A DNA stretch of 64,000 nucleotides from Lutraria lutraria (Eukaryota; Mollusca; Bivalvia; Venerida; Mactridae). The notes under the pieces were generated by a model that worked only from the letters and a program-made list of their open reading frames with translations, did not search any database and was not told where the DNA came from. Of this stretch, positions 24,480 through 36,984 are shown one piece after another; within the stretch, counting starts at the first letter, position 1, and each line of letters opens with the position of its first letter. A program made the translations under genes and the position numbers. The stretch is from NCBI GenBank assembly GCA_964023205.1, contig OZ026842.1:36967501-37031500 (forward strand), in the 5' to 3' direction.

Positions 24480-26140
24480 ATAAGTGTACAAATTACAAAA
24501 CAGTCATTTCATATCTTGGTAATCATAAGATGTAATTTGACATAATATGCTAATAGAGGCACGTAGGAGTCAATATGAGAATCATAATGGATTGGACGCC
24601 CCATTGGTTTGATTTAAAGACATGATTATACACATAAATGATATTGTTTGCTAGGGAAGGTCTAAATTTATATTGGTATCATTCCAAGAAGTTTTATTTC
24701 ATGTTCTTTTTTATTTTTTTTCTATTGAAAGCGCATTAAAATAACATTTGTGGAGAAATGCTGGGCTTATATAATAAAAACAATAACACCATTCCGCTTA
24801 GGTTTGGACGGCACTTCATTCGTCTGCCCAGTACAGTCGTAAATTGAAGAGTACTAATTTTTAATTCATTTTTCTTCAAAGATTGAAAAAGAAAGACGAT
24901 CTATCTCAATGAAAAGTCAAGGTAACAGGAGACAAAAGCACAATAACAAAAATATAGGTCACCAGGACATCTCTTCAGAAATGTCATTTCATCAAGGTCA
25001 GCCAGTCTTTATATATACGTATAGACTAATATATGCTACTAGATTTAATTGGCACATACTCGAAGGAGTAAACTATCCCGAGTTGATTGTGTTGTATTGT
25101 ACTGTTTGATATTACAACATTTGAAATTTTGTTAAAGAACGTCTTATGGTGAATGACATCCATTAGACTGGAGTGCTCTTCAACAGATATTCGAATAAGG
25201 AAACGTTCTATGTCTGTATTTGTTTTAGATTCACTCCCATTGAACATGAAGAAAGTGTTTGTTTACTAGATTCGCTCTCTTTAAACTAGAAGAAAATGTT
25301 TGTTTTGGATTAACTCCCTTTAGAGACGAAGACAAAAATATTTTTTTATTTACTCCCTTTAAACATATTACAATTGTTTGTTTTTTATTCAATCCCTTTG
25401 AATATGAAGAAATATGTTTGTTTTAGACGAAATAACTGTTCTTAGATTGAATTATGTTAGTTTATTATATATATCATATCATTTTACAAGTCTGAGTTTA
25501 TTATCAATGGCAAGCAATGCTGTGATACCATATGATCAATCTCATTACACATATCTAGGTGTTACAGAAAGAGACTAATGAAGAAAATGTGATGTATTTT
25601 GACACTTTGAATTCAGACTTCGACCATCTTTATGATGTTTATAACAGCCGTTATCACGAGATGACAGGAGATTGAACGTGTGAATGTAATTATGCACTTT
25701 GACAAAAGTTTCTTATTCAACTAATCGCGTAATGTGTGAATCGAAGATGTCTTGACGCCTAGATGAATATCATGTTATTTCCGCAAAATCGAAGTTCATG
25801 TAAAACACATAATTATTAACAATAACGATGTTTTTCCCCTGTGGAATGTATTTCATTAGCAATAACTAGTCACTCTTTTAAAGACATTGCGATCAAATTG
25901 CCTTTAAGGATAACGTAACATGCAAATACAATTGTGTCGTTATAAACGGCAAGACAAGACGACATTGGCAACCGAACCAGTAAGAGCTACGTGACTATAC
26001 TCTTGATTATGTTTATGATTATGTTCTTTTCTATTTAATGTTTGTAAAAAAAATTTTTTTCACGCTTGCAATTGTATGTGGGTTCATGAAGATAAGCTGT
26101 AATGCTTAAGTCTAAATAGAGTAGTTATTCTGTTCTATAT
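24480..26140. other. No gene seen; loose 60-bp periodic motif
   Basis: Between about 25210 and 25440, blocks of the type TTTGTTTTAGATT-ACTCCC-TTTGAA-ATGAAGAAA recur about four times at 55-65 bp spacing. This suggests a decayed minisatellite. Nothing else supported. Confidence 0.35.
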
Positions 26141-26142
26141 TA

Positions 26143-26420
26143 AGGCCCGCCAGATTAGCTCAGTGGTTAAAGCGTTGGTCTACCGATCAAGAGGTTGTGC
26201 GTTCAATCATCGGGCGCGGCTCACACTGTCCGTGACTAATTTGAATGACAATATAACATCCTATGTTGAATTGTCCCCAACCTTTGATGTATGTGGGGTA
26301 GCTTAGTAGCATGTTGATAGAATATGGTTACAGTACCGGTTAAGACCTAAATGAATTCCAAGGAAGCAGGTAAGATAACTACCTGCGCGAAATAACTGAA
26401 ATACATTTGTAATGTCGAAA
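26143..26420 (+). mobile_element. tRNA-headed SINE, second family
   Basis: The head GCCCGCCAGATTAGCTCAGT, with GTGGTTAAAGCG completing the A-box region and GTGCGTTCAATCATCGGGCG as the B box, is strongly tRNA-like. The tRNA-unrelated body runs to about 26380, and the tail AAATAACTGAAATACATTTG ends it. The tail AAATAACTGAAATAC is shared with the relic ending at 32760. The anticodon arm is poor and there is a long non-tRNA body, so this is a SINE and not a functional tRNA gene. Confidence 0.75.
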
Positions 26421-26474
26421 ATAGCGTTTAATCAAAATATTACCATGGACGGCAACTTGACAAATCAAGGTACT

Positions 26475-26735
26475 AAGAGTTCTGTCAGGAACGAAGTTAA
26501 ATTCATCCATAAAAAATTAAAGGCCCGTCCCTGTCGAGAACTTGATGAACAGTTTCCGAAATGTTCAGGAGATTATTCATGAATAGTTCATGATTTTATC
26601 CATGACCTAAAATTGGACACTTGGTCCATGGACTTTTATTTGTCCGATGAAGTTTATGAACAAATATTCAAGAACTTTTTCAGGACTTTGTTCATTGTGA
26701 ATTGTTCATGAATAGTTCATAAAAATGTGGTTATT
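26475..26735 (+). repeat. TTCATGAA-rich dispersed repeat, copy 1
   Basis: Starts with CTGTCAGGAACGAAGTTAA and CCCGTCCCTGTCGAGA, both also at 60353-60412. It continues with many TTCATGAA/GTTCATGA words. The second copy is at 60340-60516 plus 61275-61515. Confidence 0.75.
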
Positions 26736-26775
26736 ATTGCAGTTAACACTTTATGTAAAACTGATATGTTTGCAA

Positions 26776-29068
26776 GTATTAGTTATCGTTCATATCTGGA
26801 TTTTATGGGATATATCACAAGCGACGCGAAGCGGAGCGCAGTGATATGTCGCATAAAATTCAAAATATGAACGATAACTGATTTACAGTTTGTCCTAAGT
26901 TTTGTCACGTGCGCATGTTCTGTCTCGACAAAAACTGTCAATCATCACTATAGATTAATTTGACAACGCCCACAAAGTACCTCAGTTCAGAAGTAAATTT
27001 ACTTTAAAAGAAAGCGGAGGCATTCAGTGTGCTTTATACGCGTTAATAAGAGCCAACATTTACCTGTAACAATGGATTTTCACTAAGCTTACGACGAATT
27101 CTAGATCTACCATGTTTTATTCTCGAGGAACTGGTATTGTCTTAGTTATTATATATACAATCAATACCCAGAAATGCACGATTTCAATGTTTCTTACTGT
27201 TTCACCATTCTTTCAATTTGGACCATTAGGCCTGTGCACCGTTATTTACAGTTTTCGACCGTTCTGTTTCTTTCCAAACTTCTTGGATTCTTGCACATGT
27301 TTAAGTTCGAGTGCGGCTTAGATCGGAAAACCTTGCAAGTGTGGTGTCTAGCATTGGCCCAGATGTTATACAACTTACAATCGATCTCTGAGTATCAAAT
27401 CCATTCCATTCTCAACGTATTACTGTTGAACATAAGGTGCTGGTTGATTTATAAAATGCATATTCAGGTTGATTATGATGATGTAAGATTCATGTATCTA
27501 CATGTATTTATGAGTAATTGTCTGATCATAATTAATTTAGAAATATAAAAATACAGACTGTGCAATTTGATGGAACCAATTTTATAACCATGAAACCTGG
27601 TACTATTTTTACAAAGGAATGATGGTAACTGAAATTCTGTTGTAAACGGGCATTAAATCCAACAAAAATAACGAAAACCATGGAAAATTCATATGCTATA
27701 CGACCTGGTTCAACAAACGCTACCGAATCTCCTACGAAGTCTACGCCTACTTTATTGTACGGTTAAAGGATGACGTAATAAAACTGATGCAACTTGCACC
27801 GCCCTATTCAGCGTTTGGTCACGTAGCACTTATTTTCTCCATATCAGGGATTCGGCACATTTTATGCGATATATTTTTCAAATTTCAAATGAAATGCGGA
27901 CATTTCATTGGACGAGAAATTAGGACAAACTGTAATAGTTCATTGTAATTCAACTTAGGGTATTACAGTTTGTCCTAATTTCTCGTCCAATGAAATGTCC
28001 GCATTTCATTTGAAATTTGAAAAATATATCGCATAAAATGTGCCGAAACTCTGATATGGAGAAAATAAGTGCTACGTGACCAAACTCTGAATAGGGCGGT
28101 GCAAATTGCATCAGTTTTATTACGTCATCCTTAACCGTGCAATAAAGTAGGCGGAGTTTAAACTGCTCATAGATTCGGTAGCGTTTGTTGAACCAGGTCG
28201 TATAGCATACGAATTTTCTATGGTTTTCGTTATTTCTGTTGGATTTAATGCCCGTTTACAACAAAATTTCACTTACCAGCGTTCCTTGGTACGAATAGTA
28301 CCAGGTTTAATGGTTATAAAATTGTTTCCATCAAATTGCACAGCTTGTCTTTTTATATTTCTATAATAACTCATAAGTACATGTAGATACATGAATCTTA
28401 CATCATCATAATCAACCTGAATATGCATTTTATATTCAACAGTAATACGTTGAGAATGGAATGGATTTTTAGCTCAGAGATAAATTGTTAAGTTGTATAT
28501 AACATCTGTCCCGGTACAAGATACCACACTTGCAAGGTTTTCCGCTCTAAGCCGGACTCGAACTTAAACATGTGCAAGAATCCAAAAAGTTTGGCAAGAA
28601 ACAGAACGGTCGAAAACTGTAAAAAAACGGTGCATATGCCTATTGGTCCAAATTGAAAGAGTAGACAAATAGTACGAAACATTGATATTATGCGCATTTC
28701 TGGATATTGATAGTTTATATAATAACTAAGACCAGTTTATCACGAATAAAACAATCGTAGATCTAGAATTCGTCGAAAGCTAAGTGAAAATCCATTGTTA
28801 CAGGTAAATGTTGGCTCTTATTAACGCATATAAAGCACACTGAATGCTTTCCTGAACTGAGGTACTTTGTGGGTGGTGTTAAATTACATCTATAGTGATG
28901 ATTGACAGTTTTTGTCGAGACAAAACATGCGTACGTGACAGAAATTAGGACAAACTGTAAATCAGTTATCGTTCATATTATGAATTTTATGCGACATATC
29001 ACTGCGCTCCGCTTCGCGTCGCTTGTGATATATCCCATAAAATTCATAATATGAACGATAACTAATAC
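26776..29068. mobile_element. 2.3-kb near-palindromic foldback element
   Basis: The left arm (26776-27937) and right arm (27961-29068) are reverse complements over more than 1.1 kb with scattered substitutions and small indels. The spacer is 23 bp. Each outer end is itself a hairpin of about 100 bp (26781-26879 and 28965-29063), starting AGTTATCGTTCAT and ending ATGAACGATAACT, with a GC-rich core GCGACGCGAAGCGGAGCGCA. Frames of 124 codons in the left arm and 69 in the right arm encode related strings but differ by many amino acid changes, so coding is doubtful. A shrunken relative lies at 40556-40802. No transposase recognised. TA may be the target site, but this cannot be separated from the palindrome itself. 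Confidence 0.85.
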
Positions 29069-29069
29069 A

Positions 29070-32000
29070 TAGGAAACACGACTACCATTTCCGGTCTTAC
29101 GCTTTTCATTATTTCCAATCACTCGCAAAACAGGTTGATGCTACAAGAAAAGTGAATGTATAAATCTGCATTACATCACACAATATAATTTTGATTTGAA
29201 CATCGTACGTAGCGCATGAGGTCAAAAAGGTCAACACGACTGTTTTCTTGATTTTGCAGGCGTTAAATAGTGTACATTTTTATGTGACATTCGATCAATT
29301 AGGGTTTTAATGTGATCTTACAGAACTTAATGAAACATCTACGGAATTCAACACATGATAAAATTATTTTTTTCGTGGGAAAATTGAGATGAAAACTAAT
29401 TGTACTAGGAACGGGATCAAACGTGTTTGTTTACCATCAAGTAGAGGACGAACCGTCATTAATTTCTCCGTCATTTTGATTGTTTACAGAAAATTATTGG
29501 TGCATGAATTCTGAATCTTTCGGACTCATTTGTAGGAAAGAAATACAGATAATAAAGGATGCATAGAAAAAGAATATGACACGCCGTTTATAAACTGTTA
29601 ATGCATTATATAACAAAATGGTTCAACCTGTAAATATATGGCTTCTATACAAGTACGTCACCAACAAACGCACGAATACGAGTATCAAAGTAAGAAGCCA
29701 AGAGGCAAGTTTTGCAAGTATTTGAAGAAAAACAACCTTGCTATGACAATCGACAATGTCTGAATTATTTCCCGCATTTTTTACATCTTTTTAATTATCT
29801 TCATTTTTTAAAATTTTTATTCCATTCAATTCTCCATTCCCATTTAAATACAAGAACTTTGTGAGAGGATAATACTATATGGAAGACTTTCACATTATCA
29901 GGAGCAGGTTAAGCGCGGAATAATTTTTGCCCGTGACATTTTTGGTCATTTGCCTGACGAGAAATAGCTATTTCCCTTATGAAAAGGTTTATGTAGATTA
30001 TCATATTAATCTATATAATGTGCAATTGTGAAAGTAATTATTTTGATAATGTGTTCTGAACTATAATTTGATCCACAATGCACTCTGTTCAATATTTCAT
30101 GCAGACATTGGGAAAATAATTTTTTTATGAATACAATGGTTTGCTTTTTTGCCAATCATCATTTTCGTAATAACAGCCTTCAAAAACAATTGCATTCTTC
30201 CAAGTTGCTCACAAATTAAAGGCGAATAACGAGGCTTCCAATTTATCTAAATCATAAAACCTTCCTGGTCTGTGTAATTTTAACAAAGGTTCCATATAAA
30301 CGCAATTCTTTTCTGGTAATTAATGTTTTCTCTTAGACAACTTGCATTAAAGCTACAGCAGTTATCAGTATGCAACATGCCATCAGATCAATGTTGCAGC
30401 TAAAACATGTATGTATTATTTAGATGAATCAATTAGATGCAATTGCAACAATGGCTTATGTATGCAGGTTTTGAACAATAGAGTTTTGGTTGGGCATAAT
30501 ATAATAAAATTAGTATATAAACGTACCCCACTTTCATGACAGTTTCGCTCCTAATTCTATCGATCAGTAGCGATTGAATCTAAAGGGAGTTTTTAGGGTA
30601 TTGTTTACGATGGTATACTGTATAGGCAAATATCACTATCTTGAAGATAAAAACACTGTCATACATCATCGCTACAATGGATTCGACATGATCCAATTTC
30701 GAGGGAAAATGTCAACATTAAAACTTATAATCATCACACTGTATCAAATTACCATTAGGTTTAGGTTATAAGTTCTACTCCCCGGAAAATTACAAAAGGT
30801 ACCCCTCGGTGAATTTGTGTTTGTTGGCCAAATATTTCCTGTGTTTTGGGTGCGTTTGTGGTTGTCGTTTTTATACCGGATGGTGTCAGGGGAAGGTTGG
30901 AATTTTTTTATGTTTTTAATTCTGGTTTATTCATATTAACCAATTTGACATAAAATAACAGAACTGATATTTTAAGACACGATCGGAACAAAGAAATAGA
31001 CATTGTGAAATTCAATACATCCAGAAGGTACGCGGCACAATCCAAGATGTTCAAAGCGCAAATAGCGTTTTTTTTTTGTTGTTAATATATATCTTTTTGC
31101 TTTTAAAGTGTTCAAGTCATCTTAACGAAAATGATTGAATAATGAACGAATCTCTTGAAGAAAAAAAAATATTAATATGCATTTATTAACTTTGATAGAT
31201 AACGTCAAAATCATTTCTAACAGTTTGAAACCTACAGCTTCGTCTAGACAAATGGCAGAAAAATATCCGAAGCCGTTGGACATAATCAAACAATTGTTTA
31301 ACAATTAACATGGACATGAGCAGACATATCACAGGCAAAGAGAACCTACATTTTACTTAGCAATAAACGGAATCTTCTTGAGTGTCAGCATCTCTAATAC
31401 TAGAAATAATTGCTACCAAAGCAAAAAATAAGAAATGGAAGTTAATGCAATATCGTATAATTACTTACTTGGAAGTATATAATTTTCGATTAAAAGAAAG
31501 ATGACTATGGCTTTATTATGTCTATTGGATTGGACTAACCTAATAAAGTATACTGTGTATTGTTTATTGAGACTAATATTGTTGCAAAAGCTCGCTACCT
31601 GGCTGATTCCATTATGAAAATGGGCAAAATAACAAAAGTGTCTAGAATGTATCTAATATTAAGGGAATTAATTCAGATTGACTGCATTTTAAATTAGTCG
31701 GTAATAGAAAACCGTCCAAGCGTTTAATCGATTTATCATTGTTGCTTCTTGCAATCTAGCATTCCAAATATATTTTCCCTTGAAAGCATGTGTTTTATGC
31801 GATAATGTTTGTCGGTTTTTCCGTAGGCAATGCTAATCTAAGCGCAAAATGCGATATATTTCCATGTGGGATTTCTTAAGAATTAATTTTTACTTTCAAT
31901 CATTTTGTCAGAATATTAAGCAACGTGTTCTTAGACAAATTACAATTGGAATGAATGCAAATGGATTCAGAATGAGCTTTGTGTATTTTATGAAAACACA

Positions 32001-32560
32001 TTTATTTATTTTCATTTTAAATGTATGGTGTACTAGGTTAATGCACGAAAGGTGATTGATATGAATTGCCAGCTGCATAATTTGGTTCATAATTAATGTG
32101 CTTTGTCATGGCAGAAGTGTTCTTTTATGACAAGGAAAAAAACATATAATGGGGTATAATGTTTAAAATTGCCTGTGAATGGATATCTTGATAAAAGGTG
32201 TTACACATAATTGATACTAACAGTTATAGAAAATATTGTGGGATGACATTTTAATTGCATATTAACATAGAGAATTATTCTAGGATTTATTGTAATTATG
32301 ATAAATTTAGGATTCTATTTCACATTAAAGGCTACAACACCCTGTTGGTCTTAAAATAATTGCTACTTTAGATTCATTAGTTTCTTCCAAATTGGTTGTA
32401 ATCTAAGATAACAGTTTGTATGAATGTAAGGCTCAGAACTCCGGAAAGTAATCATTGATGAATTAGACCATCACAGTGCATTTGAACTCATTGATAGAGA
32501 TAAAAACATTACGCACTCAGTGAACTTATGAACAATTAAACACTCCATAGTACCATATTA
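29070..32560. other. No gene or clear repeat seen
   Basis: AT-rich 3.5-kb stretch with only short chance frames. Confidence 0.45.
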
Positions 32561-32574
32561 TTATATTAGATGTA

Positions 32575-32765
32575 TAAGAATTTGGACATTTTCTACGGAC
32601 CTCGTACTCCTTAGGTTCAATCTCTTGGCGCGTGACATTAGGTTGACGATATTGCGCTCTTTGGACTATTCACCCACCCTTACTTAAATAAACGTGGATA
32701 AGTTGGCTAGGAAAACATATGGCTTCCCTGTGGTAAATAACTGAAATACTATTGACAACAATCGT
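32575..32765 (+). mobile_element. Degraded SINE relic
   Basis: A B-box-like CCTTAGGTTCAATCTCTTGG is followed by GCGCGTGAC and, 120 bp on, the tail GTAAATAACTGAAATACTAT. That tail is shared with the SINE at 26143-26420. The A box is not recognisable. Confidence 0.5.
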
Positions 32766-32938
32766 AAACAAACATTGTCATTTTTTATGAATGAGCATTC
32801 ATTTGTGCGCATTTCATTAAGGTTTGATGATCCTAACAAAATCTTTTTTCTCAAATTGAGGCAAACAGATTATGTAAATGTTCATACTGTGTACGGGTTT
32901 ATATTATAGGAAAAGGATATACCGTGAGATTTTTTAAA

Positions 32939-33494
32939 TGGATAGTTGTTGTTGATACTGAAATAATAAAGGGATAGTCGTTGTTGATACTGAAATAATA
33001 AAGGGATAGTTGTTGTTGATACTGAAATAATAAAGGGATAGTTGTTCTTGATACTGAAATAATAAAGGGATAGTCGTTGTTGATACTGAAATAATAAAGG
33101 GATAGTTGTTGTTGATACTGAAACAATAAAGGGATAGTTGTTGTTGATACTGAAATAATAAAGGGATAGTTGTTGTTGATACTGAAATAATAAAGGGATA
33201 GTTGTTGTTGATACTGAAATAATAAAGGGATAGTTGTTGTTGATACTGAAACAATAAAGGGATAGTTGTTGTTGATGCTGAAATAATAAAGGGATAGTTG
33301 TTGTTGATACTGAAATGATGTTAAAGGGATAGTCGTTGTTGATACTGAAATAATAAAGGGATAGTCGTTGTTGATACTGAAATAATAAAGGGATAGTCGT
33401 TGTTGATACTGAAATAATAAAGGGATAGTCGTTGTTGATACTGAAATAATAAAGGGATAGCCGTTGTTGATACTGAAATATTAATAAAGGGATC
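32939..33494 (+). repeat. 32-bp minisatellite, about 17 units
   Basis: Units of the form GGGATAGTYGTTGTTGATAC followed by TGAAATAATAAA start at 32971 and recur every 32 bp to 33291, then from 33326 to 33454. A 3-bp irregularity (GATGTTAAA) separates two blocks. Because 32 is not a multiple of 3, all frames are mixed and the long minus-strand frames here are artefacts of the repeat. The last unit degrades into GGGATCGAAC. Confidence 0.95.
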
Positions 33495-33776
33495 GAACTT
33501 CAACAACGTTTTTGTACATTTCACTTTATATTATGGCCGTTTATCTAATCCCAAATATGGTCATTCATATCGGGGTTTCAACATATATTTTGCCACCAGG
33601 TAAATAATGAAATATCATTGGTATTAATGGCCAATGAACCTTGCATGATTAATTAAAGTGTATCTATATGTACAATATGCTTAGGTCTGTTCATTGTAAA
33701 TAAAACTTTAGTAGCATTCAATATAGCACATTACAAACCAAATGAATACGAGCGTATAGATAATGCAATAAACTTT

Positions 33777-34064
33777 ATTATCACATACCCGTGCCGTTTT
33801 TTGCCGTGCCATAAAAACGATATGGCACGGCCGTGCATATAATATGTAAATGCATTTGATGAAGCATAAAATTTTATTGGTACATGTTTGTCAAAATTAT
33901 AACTTCACAGGAGTAATGTTTCAAGAATTTCTTTTAACAATTTGAGTAAGCAATAATGTAACTATTTTTTGTGCTCCTGGTTAAAAAGCCTCACTCTTTT
34001 GTTATAAGTAGCAATGTCAAACAGGTGTGTTGGTTTTTCGCCGTATTTTCAAGGTATGTGATAA
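33777..34064. mobile_element. Short TIR element with internal hairpin
   Basis: The ends TTATCACATACC and GGTATGTGATAA are exact 12-bp inverted repeats. Near the left end, GCCGTGCCAT and ATGGCACGGC form a hairpin. The 288-bp interior is non-coding. No clear target duplication, so the family is unassigned. Confidence 0.6.
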
Positions 34065-34069
34065 AAAGA

Positions 34070-34950
34070 ATATTAAATTCGTGTAGATTCCGTCTTTAAT
34101 TCATTGAAATCGTTGATTAAAACAGTATCAAGCTCGCCGAAGGCTCCTTTCATATTGTTTAATACAACTCGTTCAATAAATTCAATATGGAATCCACACT
34201 CATTTAATATCCTCTATATACTTGATAAGAAAAGGATTTCCAGATAAAAAAAAAAAACATTAAAAAAACATCCCGTCCACCGCAAAAATCCCCCAACCAG
34301 AAACCCTACCAATATAAACGACCACACAAAAATGGAGGATAAAACACATATCAATAACAAATCTAAAGGTACCATAAGGCACTAAGCTCTGTAACTTAAT
34401 AATACAGACTAATTTCATATACGTGTTATCATTCAATGTCGCCCAAGGTACAGTGTAGCGCACAAAGGCCGACAGTAATGCGAACTGATATATAATAAAA
34501 GGTATTGTAAATGACGTCTTTGTACTCGGAACAAAAGCTGATGCATTACAGACTTCTTACGGGCAAAATACGTGCATTTTGATCGGATTTTGTTTAGCCA
34601 GACAGAGACAGCACTACAGTTAATGTAATACAATGTGAACTCTACTATCAATCTTCAATTACTTCAAGACCAACGAGAACATAAAAAGTATTAGAATAAT
34701 TGCATTTTCAAAAATAGCATATTTCGCAAATTTTGACACGGTGGCGAATCCTGATAAAATGTATTATGGATGAATATTCGTTTACAGATGAGTTGTTGGT
34801 AATAAAACAAAAGAAGAGCACATTAAATTTTAGGAATCGACTTGTCCAAGCTATTTCTTCTAATATTCACCTTATATGATTGAATCAGAGACAGGGTTTA
34901 ATTTAGTTTTTAGGGGCATGTGATATACAGCTATTGACGAATGAGCCATT
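34070..34950. other. No gene or clear repeat seen
   Basis: AT-rich sequence without a supported feature. Confidence 0.4.
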
Positions 34951-34967
34951 TAATATTATACAATTAT

Positions 34968-35400
34968 TAGGGCTGTGGCGAGTATCTGGGTACTCTGGTA
35001 TTCACGAATCAAATTGAAAAATCGAGTATGAATAATCGTCATTATTAAGATTCGTAGTTTGCGATCTTTTTTTTAACAAATTAAAAGTGTATTCGTTGTT
35101 CTCTGAATAAATATTGTCTCATCATGGACTACTTTATTTGCCAAGATGCCCAATCGATTTTTTTAATAATGATGCTGGTAAAACTGGAATTGAGTACGTA
35201 TAAATTTAAGCCATAGAACAATTTTCATTGATTTACTTCATTATTCCTAGAAAAAATAATTCAGCTGTCTTCAGGACTGCAATTATGAAGTTTTAGATGA
35301 GTTACTTGATAACAAAAGATTCGTGATTCGATTTGTGGATCGTAAGTGTTGAATCGCGGATTGGATCGGATCGCCACTTACCCAAAGATCCACAGCCCTA
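34968..35400. mobile_element. hAT-type MITE with 8-bp target duplication
   Basis: A 433-bp element bounded by TAGGGCTGTGG and CCACAGCCCTA. It is flanked on both sides by ACAATTAT (34960-34967 and 35401-35408). The TIRs continue imperfectly (GTATCTGGGTA against TCTTTGGGTA). An 8-bp duplication with TAGGG/CAGGG-type ends is the signature of hAT transposases. The interior has no transposase and must have been moved in trans. The related repeat at 36370-36450 reads ACAATTACTGACTAGTGA and approximates the empty site. Confidence 0.88.
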
Positions 35401-35408
35401 ACAATTAT

Positions 35409-35560
35409 TGACTAGTGAACCATTAATATGATGTGATATTCTTCGGCAGAATGTCATATTGACCGAGGCGTAGCTAGTCAATGGATCACTAGTCAATAAC
35501 TGTTTTATTACAATTAAAGTCTATGATTTAAAACCATTCAGGATAATATTCTGATCCATG
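35409..35560. repeat. TTGACTAGTGA inverted repeat family, copy 1
   Basis: TTGACTAGTGAACCATTA and, inverted, AATGGATCACTAGTCAA bracket a core with GGCAGAATGTCATATTGACC. The same core recurs at 36385-36450 (direct) and 36880-36975 (inverted). It is the host repeat into which the hAT-type MITE inserted. Confidence 0.6.
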
Positions 35561-35664
35561 TCGAAATGTAATGCATTGTTTGATTAACAGAAATGTATAT
35601 CATGTCAATCATAAAGATATCACAAATAATGATTTATAATTCTGGTTGACGAATATTATATAGA

Positions 35665-36295
35665 CCTGGTTCTAAGTATAGAATTGGAAATTCAAAATTT
35701 CCCGGGCTTCGGGACAAAACTGCCTGGGGTTCGGGACATAATTTGTCGGGGGTGGGGGGGGGACAAAAATTGCCTCAGGGGTCGGAACAAAAATTGCCCG
35801 GGTGTTTGGGGAAAATGCACTGTGTCGGGGGCCGGCACAAAAATTGCCCGGGGATCGGGGAAACTGCCCTTGGATCGGGGAAGACTTGCCTGGGTCGTTT
35901 CCATCCCTCGACACGGAGGGACGCAATAACAAAATACGCAATACGTCCATGTTTTGTGTGATGAATGTTGTCCTGGTTCTATTTTTAGAATTGGAAATTC
36001 CGAAATTTCCCGGGCTTCGGGACAAAACTGCCTGGGTCGGGACAAAATTTGTCGGGGGACAAAAAATTGCCTCTTGGGTCGGAACAAAAATTGCCCGGGT
36101 GTTTGGGGAAAATGTATTGTGTCGGGGGCTGGCACAAACATTGACCGGGGTCGGGGAAAATGCCCGGGGATCGGGGCAAAATGCCTGGGTCGTTTCCATC
36201 CCTCGAAACGGAGGGACGCAATAACAAAATACGCAATGCGTCCATGTTTTGTGTGATGAATATTGACCTGGTTCTATTTTTAGAATTGGAAATTC
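35665..36295. repeat. GC-rich ~310-bp tandem duplication
   Basis: Two complete units plus a partial third. Each starts CTGGTTCTA...TAGAATTGGAAATTC, runs through six or seven degenerate words of the type TCGGGACAAAATTGCCCGGG, and ends with CGTTTCCATCCCTCGA and GATGAATRTTG. The first unit has a G-run (GGGGGTGGGGGGGGG) with G-quadruplex potential. Frames of 100-215 codons are open on both strands because the repeat lacks stops. None resembles a protein family. Confidence 0.85.
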
Positions 36296-36384
36296 CGATA
36301 AATCCATTAAATATGACATTTATGTTGTATGATGGATCAGGCTTTGAACCAATCAATGTGCTTATTTATAGATCATATAATAAT

Positions 36385-36980
36385 ATACAATTACTGACTA
36401 GTGAGCCATTCAATATGATGTGATATTCACCGGCAGAATGTCATGTGACTAAACTTATTGGTAGAGTACAATAGAACACAGCTGGGCATGTTTCATGCAA
36501 ACTGGATAGTAAAATGTACAATGAATGATAACTCGTAATCACAATCAAAGGATCGAAGTACGTGATGTGGGAAGCTGAGAACCATAGTGACAATTAGTTA
36601 AGTTCTAAATAGATATGATAAGTATAATAATCACATGCTTCACTCAGTAAAGGCTATAATAAGTATTATTATATGGTCAATATAAATAAACACACTTTGA
36701 TTGGCTTAAAGCCTATGGTGTAACATGATATTTAATGGAAATTTCGGAATTTCACAATCTATAAATAGAATCATGTCAATATTCATCAACCGGAGTTTTT
36801 AGTTGTTATTTATGATATATTCATCTTCCTTTGATATATATACATTGCTGTTCATCAAATAACGCATTAAAACTCAATATGAACCGGAATGTTATCCTCG
36901 ATCTTTTAAATCAAAGACTTTTCATATAATAAAACAGCGCCTCGGTCAATATTATATTCTGCCGGGGAATAACTGTACAT
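36385..36980. repeat. TTGACTAGTGA family, copies 2 and 3 as an inverted pair
   Basis: 36385-36450 carries ACTAGTGAGCCATTCAATATG and the GGCAGAATGTCAT core. 36880-36975 carries the inverted CCTCGGTCAATATTATATTC core. Together they bracket about 430 bp of AT-rich DNA. This could be one element with long TIRs or two insertions. Confidence 0.5.
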
Positions 36981-36984
36981 TATG

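Noticed and set aside
26150..26222. tRNA gene candidate
   Set aside because: A and B boxes are clear, but the anticodon arm is poor, the acceptor stem is imperfect, and a SINE body and tail follow.
27112..27548. Frames of 69 and 124 codons in a single arm of the big palindrome
   Set aside because: The corresponding frame in the right arm (28488-28697) encodes a related string but with many amino acid changes and different ends, so there is no sign of selection on a protein.
32934..33254. Long minus-strand frames in the 32-bp minisatellite
   Set aside because: They are periodic translations of a repeat whose length is not a multiple of three.
35672..36319. 215-codon minus-strand frame, the longest in the window
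   Set aside because: It lies in a GC-rich repeat that is open in several frames on both strands. It is proline/phenylalanine-rich because of the repeat unit, with no known domain.
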